DNA of 35,669 nucleotides from Promethearchaeota archaeon Loki_b32. GTDB taxonomy: Archaea; Asgardarchaeota; Lokiarchaeia; Sigyniarchaeales; SOKP01. Within the stretch, counting starts at the first letter, position 1; each line of letters begins with the position of its first letter. Positions 1 to 7,666 of this stretch are shown here, in pieces. The stretch spans positions 1-35,669 of the forward strand of contig NJBH01000037.1 in NCBI GenBank assembly GCA_005223125.1, in the 5' to 3' direction. Below the pieces are notes generated by a model, which made no database searches, was not told where the DNA came from, and worked only from the letters and a program-made list of their open reading frames with translations. The position numbers and the translations under genes are program-made.

Positions 1-822
1 CACAGTATATTCATTCTCTATCGTATCATAGAATATTTCATCTCCAATATTAACACCCCATTCCACATCATCTGTGATATCATAGTCAAATACTTGTTTC
101 ATTGAAGCATTAATTAACAATGGACCATCACCCATTTCAACCTTCAAATATGCTTTTCCATAATTCATGGTTCCATTATCATAATAATACCCCTCAGAGA
201 AAAATCCATCTGTGGAATTGGAAAAGTAAATCATGTTCGTATTCGTATCATTTGTAAAATCATCGAACTTGTTATAAGCCCCCATTTGTGATGCAGGATA
301 ATACATTGTTTCATTAATAATCGGTGCTAGAATATCCACTTCTACATTATTTGAACCATTAATTGGTAGCAAAAAGGGCATTCCATTCCTACCTGCTCTG
401 ATTCTATGTTTTATTGAGTCCGTGTTATTATATCCAAATAGAGCTAATTCTTGATTTGAATATTCATATGTTTCTAACTCTCCTTTAGTGACATTATAAT
501 AATATTGTGTTGCATTCACTTGCGAAAATTCATTTACACCAAGCCAATCAATAGTGACATCTTCAATAGATGTAATATTATAGATCCAAATATCTCTAAA
601 CATCATAGTCACTTCACCAGTAGAAGCATTTGTAATAATAAATTCTCCTTCGAAATACAAATGATCTCCTACATCAACCTCCCAATGCCATGCATTTTCC
701 GGATCTGATTCTGGTATTGCTGGTCCAGCACGAATAGGAGCAATTAGTGTACTTAGTGTCATTGTAGTAGTCAATAGAATTAGGAAAATAACAAAAAGTC
801 TCTTATTTCTTTTTGACATCAT
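1..822 (-). CDS. Secreted, sequon-rich protein (5' part; runs off left edge)
   Basis: The frame stays open from an ATG at 822 (or the adjacent ATG at 819) down to base 1, giving 274 codons with no stop, so the C-terminus lies outside the window. The first ~32 residues are a signal peptide: MMSKRNKRL, then a hydrophobic stretch (FVIFLILLTT...), then APIRAG as a likely cleavage region. The rest is hydrophilic and rich in Asn, Tyr and acidic residues. It holds at least ten N-x-S/T sequons (NAS, NIT, NAT, NVT, NNT, NGS, NET, NDT, NST, NGT), which suggests an exported, N-glycosylated surface protein. No family was recognised. A near-palindrome lies upstream at 868-887. Exported status is well supported; function is unknown. 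Confidence 0.8.
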   Translation of the reverse strand, partial: MMSKRNKRLFVIFLILLTTTMTLSTLIAPIRAGPAIPESDPENAWHWEVDVGDHLYFEGEFIITNASTGEVTMMFRDIWIYNITSIEDVTIDWLGVNEFSQVNATQYYYNVTKGELETYEYSNQELALFGYNNTDSIKHRIRAGRNGMPFLLPINGSNNVEVDILAPIINETMYYPASQMGAYNKFDDFTNDTNTNMIYFSNSTDGFFSEGYYYDNGTMNYGKAYLKVEMGDGPLLINASMKQVFDYDITDDVEWGVNIGDEIFYDTIENEYTV

Positions 823-867
823 CAAATTTAACACTTATTTAATTTTTATTGACAAATTTGTTATATT

Positions 868-887
868 CTTATTTATCAATAGATAAG
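868..887. promoter_or_regulatory. Near-palindromic site upstream of secreted protein gene
   Basis: CTTATTTAT-CA-ATAGATAAG has 9-bp arms with one G.T mismatch and lies 46 bp upstream of the ATG at 822. A second palindrome, ACAAATTTGT, lies just downstream at about 852-861. In DNA this AT-rich such symmetry can arise by chance, so an operator role is only a possibility. Confidence 0.25.
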
Positions 888-989
888 ATTAAACAAATAG
901 TAGCAGATTGCATTTTTATATTTATGTTCTTTTAAAGTAAAAAAATAGGACAGTTATTTTTAAGATTGAGACTTAACATATATTGAGAT

Positions 990-1724
990 TTAAGATGATA
1001 AAATACCTAATAATTCCTCTAATGAGTTAATTAACAAATCTGGTTGACAATATTTAAGTATCTCTCTTTTACTAACACCACTTGCTACTCCTATTGTCCA
1101 AAATCCAGCCTCTCGACCAGCAGTAATGTCTGATGGCATATCACCTATCATCAAGAATTCATCTCTACGCCGATTCTCATAGTTTTCCAAGGCAGGTTGA
1201 AGTGCCATAGGATCTGGTTTTTGAACGGGAATTTTATCACTTCCATAAACACCTTTAAAAATTTTATCGATGCCCTCTTTTTCCAAATGTTCAATTATCG
1301 TTTCAGTTTTATTATGAGAAACAATAAAAAGATCACAAGATTTAGCGAGTTTTTCTAAAAGAGGTTTGAATTCTGGGAAAAAAGAAGCATCTTTAGCATA
1401 TTCAAGATATTTACCAAATATTTTTAAAGCAATTCTTAACTTTCTAAAATAAGTTAAATCTTTGAGAGCCGTAATATGTTTGAATATTTCATATGATTCA
1501 AGCAATACTTTAGGCAATGGATACCCTTGAATAGTTTCTAACAGCGCTCCAATTTCTTGGATAGTGGTTTCCATGTCAACGTTGATATTCTTTTCAACCA
1601 AAACTTCCTCAATTGATTTTTCGAGTATTTCTCTTATATCAAGAAGAGTTCCATCAAAATCAAAAATGATTCCTCTAAGAGAACCAGATTGAAGTAGTTT
1701 TGTCAGTTGACTTTCTCTACTCAT
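990..1724 (-). CDS. HAD-superfamily phosphatase (phosphoglycolate phosphatase-like)
   Basis: A 244-residue soluble HAD hydrolase with all four signature motifs. Motif I is DFDGTLLD near residues 21-28, where the first Asp is the nucleophile and the second the acid/base. Motif II is the Ser of IVSHN. Motif III is the Lys of VQKPDP. Motif IV is GDMPSD, which binds Mg. An alpha-helical cap lies between motifs I and II, and the length fits the Gph/PpaX-like group. These enzymes remove phosphate from small phospho-metabolites such as 2-phosphoglycolate; the substrate cannot be read here. The gene stands about 50 bp downstream of the membrane protein at 1775-2458 on the same strand, so it may be co-transcribed with it. 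Confidence 0.85.
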   Translation of the reverse strand: MSRESQLTKLLQSGSLRGIIFDFDGTLLDIREILEKSIEEVLVEKNINVDMETTIQEIGALLETIQGYPLPKVLLESYEIFKHITALKDLTYFRKLRIALKIFGKYLEYAKDASFFPEFKPLLEKLAKSCDLFIVSHNKTETIIEHLEKEGIDKIFKGVYGSDKIPVQKPDPMALQPALENYENRRRDEFLMIGDMPSDITAGREAGFWTIGVASGVSKREILKYCQPDLLINSLEELLGILSS

Positions 1725-1774
1725 ATTGTTTATTTAAAAAGCTTGAAGAGTTAAAAAGATATTGTTGAATTGAT

Positions 1775-2458
1775 TCAAGAGAAAGATTGTCTCAAAGCGC
1801 CATAACCTTGAATTATGCCACAGATGAGTAAAGTATATATCATTATTTTTTGTCCAATTACTGATATAAGCAATTTAATTTGGAAATTGGCGTTTTGAAC
1901 TGATGAGAAAGATATGAAATATATTCCTAAAATAATAATGGAAATCACTAGTATTTTTGCATAGAATTTTGGATAATTTATATCTTGATATATCACTATA
2001 GAATACAAAATCAATGAGATAAAAATAGAACCAAATCCAAATAGAACTAATAAATCATGTAAGTCCCCTATAAGATCAGAGGGAGTAAATGCAGTTCCAA
2101 CATAACAAACCCCTGTAAATATTCCAAAAATAGATCCTGTTATACTAATTCTTTTCAGTTTCCTAGTTTTAAAAAAGAACTTTGGGAATGCAATGAAGAA
2201 TGGGATTTGCGATAAACCCCATAAAGATAAAGCAATTGTAAATAACACAAAAGATTCCTTATTTGAAACCCCTGAATGGGCTACAGATCTCCCCAAATCA
2301 CTAAAATAATTATACCAAAATAAATAAGAGGGAGAAGAGGGATCTGAATAAGTTCCTCCCTTATAGAAAAACATTGCCACTATAGTCAGAATAATAAATT
2401 GGAAGGACCCAAAAATAACAATAATAAAAGTCCAGTATTTCCAATTTTTTAGAATCAT
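1775..2458 (-). CDS. DUF998-like multi-pass membrane protein
   Basis: A 227-residue integral membrane protein with about six hydrophobic segments (around residues 9-31, 72-94, 105-125, 138-158, 170-187 and 195-217). The first extracellular loop carries NYFSDLGRS, which resembles the N-(Y/F)-x-S-D-L-G motif of DUF998/FRAG1-like proteins. That family is widespread in archaea and has no settled function. There is no signal peptide beyond the first membrane segment. It may be co-transcribed with the HAD phosphatase downstream. The family assignment comes from the loop motif and topology and is moderately sure. Confidence 0.6.
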   Translation of the reverse strand: MILKNWKYWTFIIVIFGSFQFIILTIVAMFFYKGGTYSDPSSPSYLFWYNYFSDLGRSVAHSGVSNKESFVLFTIALSLWGLSQIPFFIAFPKFFFKTRKLKRISITGSIFGIFTGVCYVGTAFTPSDLIGDLHDLLVLFGFGSIFISLILYSIVIYQDINYPKFYAKILVISIIILGIYFISFSSVQNANFQIKLLISVIGQKIMIYTLLICGIIQGYGALRQSFS

Positions 2459-2567
2459 ATAGTAGTTATAATAATCTATTTTGAAATTTAAATGATTATT
2501 GAATGGATAATGGATAAGCTAAAAACTAAGAAAGAATTTATTTTTGTAATTAGTGGATATTTGCAAA

Positions 2568-2640
2568 TCTCGCGCCTCGAGCACGTTCTAATCACTTATG
2601 GTACATAAAGACCTTTCCAGATTATCTAAGTAACCGTAAG
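2568..2640. other. Unexplained GC-rich island between genes
   Basis: This ~70-bp stretch is clearly richer in G+C than the surrounding spacers. It contains CTCG-CGCCT-CGAG (a short hairpin) and TTATG-GTA-CATAA (another). No open frame, tRNA fold or C/D-box pattern was found. It lies upstream of the membrane protein gene and just past the 5' side of nothing else obvious, so it could be a small RNA or a gene remnant. Confidence 0.25.
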
Positions 2641-2670
2641 GCTCTTATTCCATTTATATTTTAAGCAAAA

Positions 2671-3741
2671 TCATTTTTGAAATAATTTAGAATGAGATTT
2701 GAGATAGATCCGATTTCTCGAATCTACTAATTGTAAACTTCCCCATGAGTCAAATAAAGTTTCAGTTTTTCCTAAAATTAAAATTCCATTTTCATTCAAT
2801 CGATTTTCAATGATTTTTAAAAATTTATGTCGATTTTCTCGATTGAAATAAATCAAAAGATACCTACAGAAGATTATATCATACCTATAGGGCATTTTGT
2901 GACCCTTTGTAACATCTTCTTCGACAAATTCAATTTTATTCTTGATATTTTCTTTTATTACATTGGTGTGCCCAAAATGGGTTTTTTGTTTTGAAAAGTA
3001 CTTATTTTCGTAATAATCTGAAATTTCCTTCATTGAATCATCCGTATAGATCCCAATTTTTGCTTTTTTAATTGCTTCGGGAGCGATATCAGATGCTACG
3101 ATCCTATATTTGGGAAATCTTGGAACTTGAGTCTCAAGATTATCTAATATCATTGCTAATGAATATGGTTCTTCTCCAGTTGCACATGGACATGACCATA
3201 TATTAATACAATTATCTGTACTTTTCACACCCTTCATTTTTTTATAATATGAGAGTTGGTTGAGAAAAATAAATATATCCACATAGAATCTCGATGGTTT
3301 TTCAGTTAAATGCCGATTTCTATGGAAATTTTTAACTGCGTTAGATTTGGTGCGAAATTTAACCAATTTTGAAGACTCTGGTCTTATATTACTTTTTATA
3401 TCCTTTCTGCTAACTCTTAAGCCCTGAATGAATAAATCTTGAAATAATTCGAACACATCATAATCTCGAAAAAAGAACGTGTAATTTATAGTAAATCCAT
3501 CTATGAATTTTTTCACTTCTTCGTTATTTGATGAAATAAAATCGTAATATTGGTTAAGAGTTTTACACGGGACCCTAATCATTCGAGATTTTATACGTTT
3601 TTCTATAAATGTTTTATTATAATACTCAAAATTTAACCCCGTCTTTTTTCTTAATAAATGAATTAATGAGTTATACGATTTTTCATCAACAGGAATATTT
3701 TCAATAAGATTATCTTTATTTAAATTTGAATCAAAGCTCAT
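2671..3741 (-). CDS. CheR-type SAM-dependent methyltransferase
   Basis: A 356-residue protein with the two-domain layout of CheR, which methylates glutamates of chemoreceptors using S-adenosylmethionine. The N-terminal helical domain (about 20-105) ends in TINYTFFFRDYDVF, matching the conserved T-x-F-F-R-D of CheR. The SAM-binding domain starts at WSCPCATGEEPYSLAMIL (about 182-199) and continues with IIFCRYLLIYF (about 289-299) and ILGKTE. Residues ~105-175 form a basic, low-homology insertion not usual in ~280-residue CheR proteins. No receptor, CheA, CheW, CheY or CheB gene is in the window, so the target is unknown. The methyltransferase call is firm; a chemotaxis role is not shown. Confidence 0.85.
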   Translation of the reverse strand: MSFDSNLNKDNLIENIPVDEKSYNSLIHLLRKKTGLNFEYYNKTFIEKRIKSRMIRVPCKTLNQYYDFISSNNEEVKKFIDGFTINYTFFFRDYDVFELFQDLFIQGLRVSRKDIKSNIRPESSKLVKFRTKSNAVKNFHRNRHLTEKPSRFYVDIFIFLNQLSYYKKMKGVKSTDNCINIWSCPCATGEEPYSLAMILDNLETQVPRFPKYRIVASDIAPEAIKKAKIGIYTDDSMKEISDYYENKYFSKQKTHFGHTNVIKENIKNKIEFVEEDVTKGHKMPYRYDIIFCRYLLIYFNRENRHKFLKIIENRLNENGILILGKTETLFDSWGSLQLVDSRNRIYLKSHSKLFQK

Positions 3742-3845
3742 AAATTTATCAATATTTTTGTAAACAACAGTGAATTGCTAATTTCCAATTTTACATTTCC
3801 ATAATAAACTTCATTAATTTATATCTTATTAGATAGAAAAAGTTG

Positions 3846-3855
3846 AAAAAAAAAA
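3846..3855 (-). terminator. Oligo-T tract downstream of GTPase-RHH gene
   Basis: Ten A on the plus strand are ten T in the transcribed minus-strand RNA, 30-39 bp after the stop of the GTPase gene ending at 3885. Archaeal RNA polymerase commonly terminates at such T-runs. Confidence 0.5.
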
Positions 3856-3884
3856 GTTAAACTTAATAAAACGCTATTAAATTC

Positions 3885-4838
3885 TTATTTTTTTAATCTT
3901 TCCAATAACTCTCGAATTTTAATTAATTCGTCTAAGCGTAATTTGTCTACTTTTATTTTATTTGAATTATCAATCTTAGATGAAGTCCCAATCGATTTTA
4001 TTTTTTCCCATATTGCTGTACGAATAAATGCTGATTGAGTTTGATGAGAAAGTTGAGCGTATTTTTTAATAACGGCTAATTCTTCTTCATCTACTAAAAA
4101 TTTAACTTGCTGGGTTTTTTTCAACGCTTCCTTAACTTTTTGTAATTCTTCCAAACGATAAAGCTTTTCTCTCTCTCTCTTTTTTAAAACAGCGTTATCG
4201 ATTTCTTTTAAATACTTTCCTTCAATATGTGATGGTATGGCTCTTTGTTTAATTTCTTTAAAAACTCTAGCCCTGGTATTAGGTGATCTCTGTTTACCGT
4301 AGAAAGATTTCAAATAAACTATTTGTTGAATTAAATTAGGATTTTCCTCCTCCAATTCTCTAATATTTTCTGTTGAAGTCTCAATATATCCTAATAAACC
4401 CTCTTTTCTTACAAATTCACGATATTTTTTTCTATCTATTTTTTCTTGGTTTTCAATTGCATCAAGCTTGTTTCCTATTAACAGAAGAGGTGCCCTATTT
4501 AGATTTATTTGCCACCAAATGTTTTTGAGACAATTTGTATGATATTCAAATGTTTCTGGTCGCGATAAATCAAAAACAAAGAAAATTGCTGATGCCCCAC
4601 TAGCATATAAATGATGGAAGGATTCAAATTGTTTATTATGAATAAAATCCCAAAATTGAAATTTATAATCCTTTCCTTTGAATTTTATTTGCTTTATAAA
4701 AAAATTTACTCCCATTTTTACTGTTCTATGTTCTTCGAAAACCTTTTCAGCATAATGTTCCATTATAGTTGTTTTTCCAACTCCAGATGCTCCAAGAACT
4801 ATAATTTTAAAGATATCTTCAAAGTGTTCTTCACTCAT
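3885..4838 (-). CDS. Small GTPase with degenerate G3, fused to a ribbon-helix-helix domain
   Basis: A 317-residue protein. Residues 9-175 are a Ras/Rab-like G domain: P-loop GASGVGKT (16-23), switch I Thr in RTVKMGV, NKLD (123-126) and ETS (153-155). The G3 motif, normally WDxxGQ, reads WDFIHN (63-68), so both the conserved Gly and the catalytic Gln are gone. Residues 200-243 are a charged, coiled-coil-like linker. Residues 245-282 read like an Arc/CopG ribbon-helix-helix: a short strand (VKFLVDEEEL), a helix, and TQSAFIRTAIWEKI. A last helix follows (297-317). The start at 4838 has a good ribosome site (GGAGGA, ~8 bp upstream). I infer a nucleotide-locked or hydrolysis-poor GTPase that binds DNA; paired operator-like sites sit upstream of its own gene. 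Confidence 0.8.
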   Translation of the reverse strand: MSEEHFEDIFKIIVLGASGVGKTTIMEHYAEKVFEEHRTVKMGVNFFIKQIKFKGKDYKFQFWDFIHNKQFESFHHLYASGASAIFFVFDLSRPETFEYHTNCLKNIWWQINLNRAPLLLIGNKLDAIENQEKIDRKKYREFVRKEGLLGYIETSTENIRELEEENPNLIQQIVYLKSFYGKQRSPNTRARVFKEIKQRAIPSHIEGKYLKEIDNAVLKKREREKLYRLEELQKVKEALKKTQQVKFLVDEEELAVIKKYAQLSHQTQSAFIRTAIWEKIKSIGTSSKIDNSNKIKVDKLRLDELIKIRELLERLKK

Positions 4839-4878
4839 TATCTTAATCCTCCAATTTTATATTAAATAAAATATTATA

Positions 4879-4949
4879 TGTACTGATTATGTACCTATAA
4901 TTTAATTAAGAATCATTACTATATAAATTTATGTACCGAATAAGTACAT
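4879..4949. promoter_or_regulatory. Two GTAC-N7-GTAC sites upstream of the GTPase-RHH gene
   Basis: Site 1 is TGTAC-TGATTAT-GTAC (4879-4894). Site 2 is ATGTAC-CGAATAA-GTACAT (4931-4949), with perfect 6-bp arms. Their centres (4887 and 4940) are 53 bp apart, close to five helical turns. A TATA-like stretch (about 4915-4930) lies between them on the strand read into the GTPase gene, whose ATG is at 4838. Paired inverted sites on one helix face are typical of RHH repressors, and the gene encodes an RHH domain, so autoregulation is plausible. Confidence 0.5.
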
Positions 4950-5054
4950 ATGATTACTGTATCAAAAAAAACCTTTTAACCTTTTTAAATATAACTTTTG
5001 ATAGTTTTCTAATATTAAACATAATGGATTCTGTAATTAGAATAAAAAAGAGCA

Positions 5055-7415
5055 TTAAATTGAAGCGTGCTCCGTTCTTCTTATTATTTCATCCTGCAAA
5101 TCGGAACCTAAATTAATGAAATAATCACTATATCCCGCTACTCGTACAATTAAGTTTCGATATAGTTCAGGGTTAATCTGAGCAGCCCGTAAAGTATCTG
5201 CTGAAACAACATTAAATTGAATATGATGTCCATTCATTTTGAAATATACTCTTATCATATGAACCAATTTATCAATTTTCTCTTGATCTGAAAAAAAATG
5301 AGGTGCAAATTTTTGATTCAATAAGGTTCCTCCTGTTCTTAAATGATCAATTTTTCCAGCTGATTTAATCACAGCAGTTGGACCATTAATATCCATTCCT
5401 TGAACTGGAGAGATGCCTTCCGATAAAGGTGTATAGGCTTTACGCCCATCTGGAGTGGCACCTGTTACTTGACCGAAGTAAATATGAACAGTTGTAGGAA
5501 GTAGATTAATTCGATGTACTCCACCTTTAGTATTAGGTCGATTATTAATTGCATTATAAACAATTTCAAAAACTTGAGCAGTTATTAAATCAGCATAGTC
5601 ATTATCATTCCCGTATTTAGGAGTTTTATAGATTAGTTTTTGGTGAATAATATCATTTCCATCAAAATTATTATCTAAAGATTTTATTAGATCTTCTATA
5701 GATATAATATTTTTATCAAACACATTATATTTTAAAGAAGTTAGACAATCTGTGATGCTACCCATTCCCACAATTTGTATATAAGAAGTGTTATATTTTG
5801 CTCCACCATCATTATAATCCTTTCCATTTTTAATACAGTCTTCAATTAATATTGATAAGAATGGAGCGGGATTTTGAGCCCAAATACGTTCAATTATTTG
5901 ATTCCCCTTGATTTTAATGTCTACAAAATGCTTCACTTGCTTAGTATAAGCTTCAAAGAAACCATCAAAAGTTTCAAAAGTCGTAGGATCACCAGTTTCC
6001 AATCCAATTTGCTTTTTTGTTAGAGGATCGAAACCGTTATGAAGCGTTATTTCAAGAATTTTCACTAAGTTAAAATATCCTGTAAGAATATACGCTTCTT
6101 TCCCAAATGCACCAGATTCAACACATCCACTTGCTCCAGCATTGTATGCATCTATCAATGACTTTCCTTGCCTAGTTAATTCTTCAATAATGGCATCAGT
6201 GTTAAAAATTGAAGGTTGTCCAAAACCAGTTTTAATTATTTCAAGAGCTCGTTTTAAAAATTTATCTGGAGTTTTTTCACTGATTTGAACATTACTACTT
6301 GGTTGTAAAATCCGCATTTCTTCAATTACATCCAAGAGTATATAAGACATCTCATTAACTCCATTAGAACCGTCCTCTTTCAACCCTCCTATATTTATAT
6401 TACAAAAATCAGTATATGTATTGCTTTCTTCTGCTGTAACACCAACTTTGGGAGGGGCAGGTTGATTGTTAAATTTCACCCAAAAAGCTTGCAGTAATTC
6501 ATGTGCTTCTTCCCTTGTCATTTCACCATTAGCTATATCTTTTTTGTAGAATGGATATAAGTGCTGATCTAAGCGTCCTGGATTGAAAGAATCCCAGGTA
6601 TTATACTCCGTTATAACACCTAAATGAATGAACCAATAATGTTGGAGTGCCTCCCAAAAGGTTCTTGGTGCTCGTGAAGGAATATAAGTACAAATTTCTG
6701 ATATTTTCTCTAACTCTTTTTTTCTAATTGGGTCTAATTCCTTGGTAGCCAAGTGTATAGCTTCTTGTGCATGACGTTCTGCAAAAGAAATAATTGCATC
6801 TGCAGCGATATTCATCGCAGTTAACTGCTCTCTCTTATTAAATGCCTCAGGATCATTATAAAAATCTAATTTTTCTATACTTTCTTTTATTTCTTTCTTA
6901 AAATCTAAAAATCCCTTATTCCATATGTTTTTCCCACCAACTGTATGTCCAGGAGCTCTCTGTTCCATAAATTCTGTGAAAATTCCTGCTTCATATGCAT
7001 CAATCCATTCATCATCAACTTTAGAAAAAATTTTATCGCGAATAGACCTTCCTTTCCAATAAGGAATAATTATATCTTTTGTTTTTTGTCTTGTTTCCTC
7101 AGATACTTTAAAGGAAATTTTATCACGAGCATTTAAAATGTCTAAATCTTGTAAGCTGTGGCAACATACTTCTGGATATGTTGGAGTTGCCTTTGGTTCT
7201 GGACCACGTTCACCAACAATTAATTCCCCTTCATTAATGCAAATCTTTTTGTTTTCCATGAGATGCTTAAAAGCTTTTGCTCTTGCAATAGGAGCAGAAA
7301 ATTTATGAGCTGCACCATTTTTATAAAATTCTGTCAATAAAAGGGCACGTTCTAGTGAAAGATAAGGGATCAACCCTCGACTTTGAGTTCTCAATTTTTT
7401 AATTCTATCATTCAT
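5055..7415 (-). CDS. Glycyl radical enzyme, trans-4-hydroxy-L-proline dehydratase (HypD)-like
   Basis: A 786-residue glycyl radical enzyme. The thiyl-radical Cys and adjacent Glu are in SGCVESGAFGKE (C431, E433). The glycyl radical site is RVAGYSDYF (G761) near the C-terminus. Other conserved stretches are FTEFMEQRAPGHTV (146-159), WDSFNPGRLDQHL (D275) and TGYFN (Y447). From memory these line up, at a constant offset of 3-4, with Clostridioides HypD D278, C434, E436, Y450, H160 and G765, and long stretches are near-identical. HypD removes water from trans-4-hydroxyproline to give pyrroline-5-carboxylate and needs a radical-SAM activase. Neither an activase nor a P5C reductase gene is in the window. 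It is the last gene of a probable three-gene operon. A related amino-acid or polyol dehydratase remains possible. Confidence 0.85.
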   Translation of the reverse strand: MNDRIKKLRTQSRGLIPYLSLERALLLTEFYKNGAAHKFSAPIARAKAFKHLMENKKICINEGELIVGERGPEPKATPTYPEVCCHSLQDLDILNARDKISFKVSEETRQKTKDIIIPYWKGRSIRDKIFSKVDDEWIDAYEAGIFTEFMEQRAPGHTVGGKNIWNKGFLDFKKEIKESIEKLDFYNDPEAFNKREQLTAMNIAADAIISFAERHAQEAIHLATKELDPIRKKELEKISEICTYIPSRAPRTFWEALQHYWFIHLGVITEYNTWDSFNPGRLDQHLYPFYKKDIANGEMTREEAHELLQAFWVKFNNQPAPPKVGVTAEESNTYTDFCNINIGGLKEDGSNGVNEMSYILLDVIEEMRILQPSSNVQISEKTPDKFLKRALEIIKTGFGQPSIFNTDAIIEELTRQGKSLIDAYNAGASGCVESGAFGKEAYILTGYFNLVKILEITLHNGFDPLTKKQIGLETGDPTTFETFDGFFEAYTKQVKHFVDIKIKGNQIIERIWAQNPAPFLSILIEDCIKNGKDYNDGGAKYNTSYIQIVGMGSITDCLTSLKYNVFDKNIISIEDLIKSLDNNFDGNDIIHQKLIYKTPKYGNDNDYADLITAQVFEIVYNAINNRPNTKGGVHRINLLPTTVHIYFGQVTGATPDGRKAYTPLSEGISPVQGMDINGPTAVIKSAGKIDHLRTGGTLLNQKFAPHFFSDQEKIDKLVHMIRVYFKMNGHHIQFNVVSADTLRAAQINPELYRNLIVRVAGYSDYFINLGSDLQDEIIRRTEHASI

Positions 7416-7461
7416 ATTTTCTAGCCTTCTATTGACACATTGATTAGGATTGTTAATATTA

Positions 7462-7650
7462 TTAAAAAACTATCTTAATCTCTAAATGTTGAGCAATTTC
7501 AGCTTCTTCAGGTGTAAACATTATTTTTATGTATTCCTTAAAGGCTTCAGAAATTTTTCCATTTTCATCGATTGGAATATCATTTGGATATTCTCTCATC
7601 TTTTTCAATATTACTTCATAAGGATCTTCAATTTCCGTTAAAATTCTCAC
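7462..7650 (-). CDS. 62-residue protein, looks like an isolated N-terminal domain
   Basis: A 62-codon frame between the acyl-CoA ligase (16 bp upstream) and the glycyl radical enzyme (46 bp downstream), all on the minus strand. The sequence is acidic and helical. It contains FKEYIKIMFTPEEAEIAQHLEI, which reminds me of the start of longer anaerobe proteins in which a small helical domain precedes 4Fe-4S ferredoxin motifs. Here the frame stops just after that point (...IKIVF) and no cysteine is present, so it may be a truncated remnant or a small stand-alone partner. The ligase stop and this gene's ATG are close enough for translational coupling. Function unknown. Confidence 0.5.
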   Translation of the reverse strand: MRILTEIEDPYEVILKKMREYPNDIPIDENGKISEAFKEYIKIMFTPEEAEIAQHLEIKIVF

Positions 7651-7666
7651 CTAATCTATATATTTC

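Noticed and set aside
505-708. Plus-strand 67-codon open frame
   Set aside because: It lies wholly inside the minus-strand secreted-protein gene, has no ribosome site and no recognisable protein pattern.
4931-5116. Plus-strand 61-codon open frame between the GTPase and glycyl radical enzyme genes
   Set aside because: It covers the operator-like site and the 3' end of the glycyl radical enzyme gene, with no ribosome site and no protein-like pattern beyond one hydrophobic stretch.
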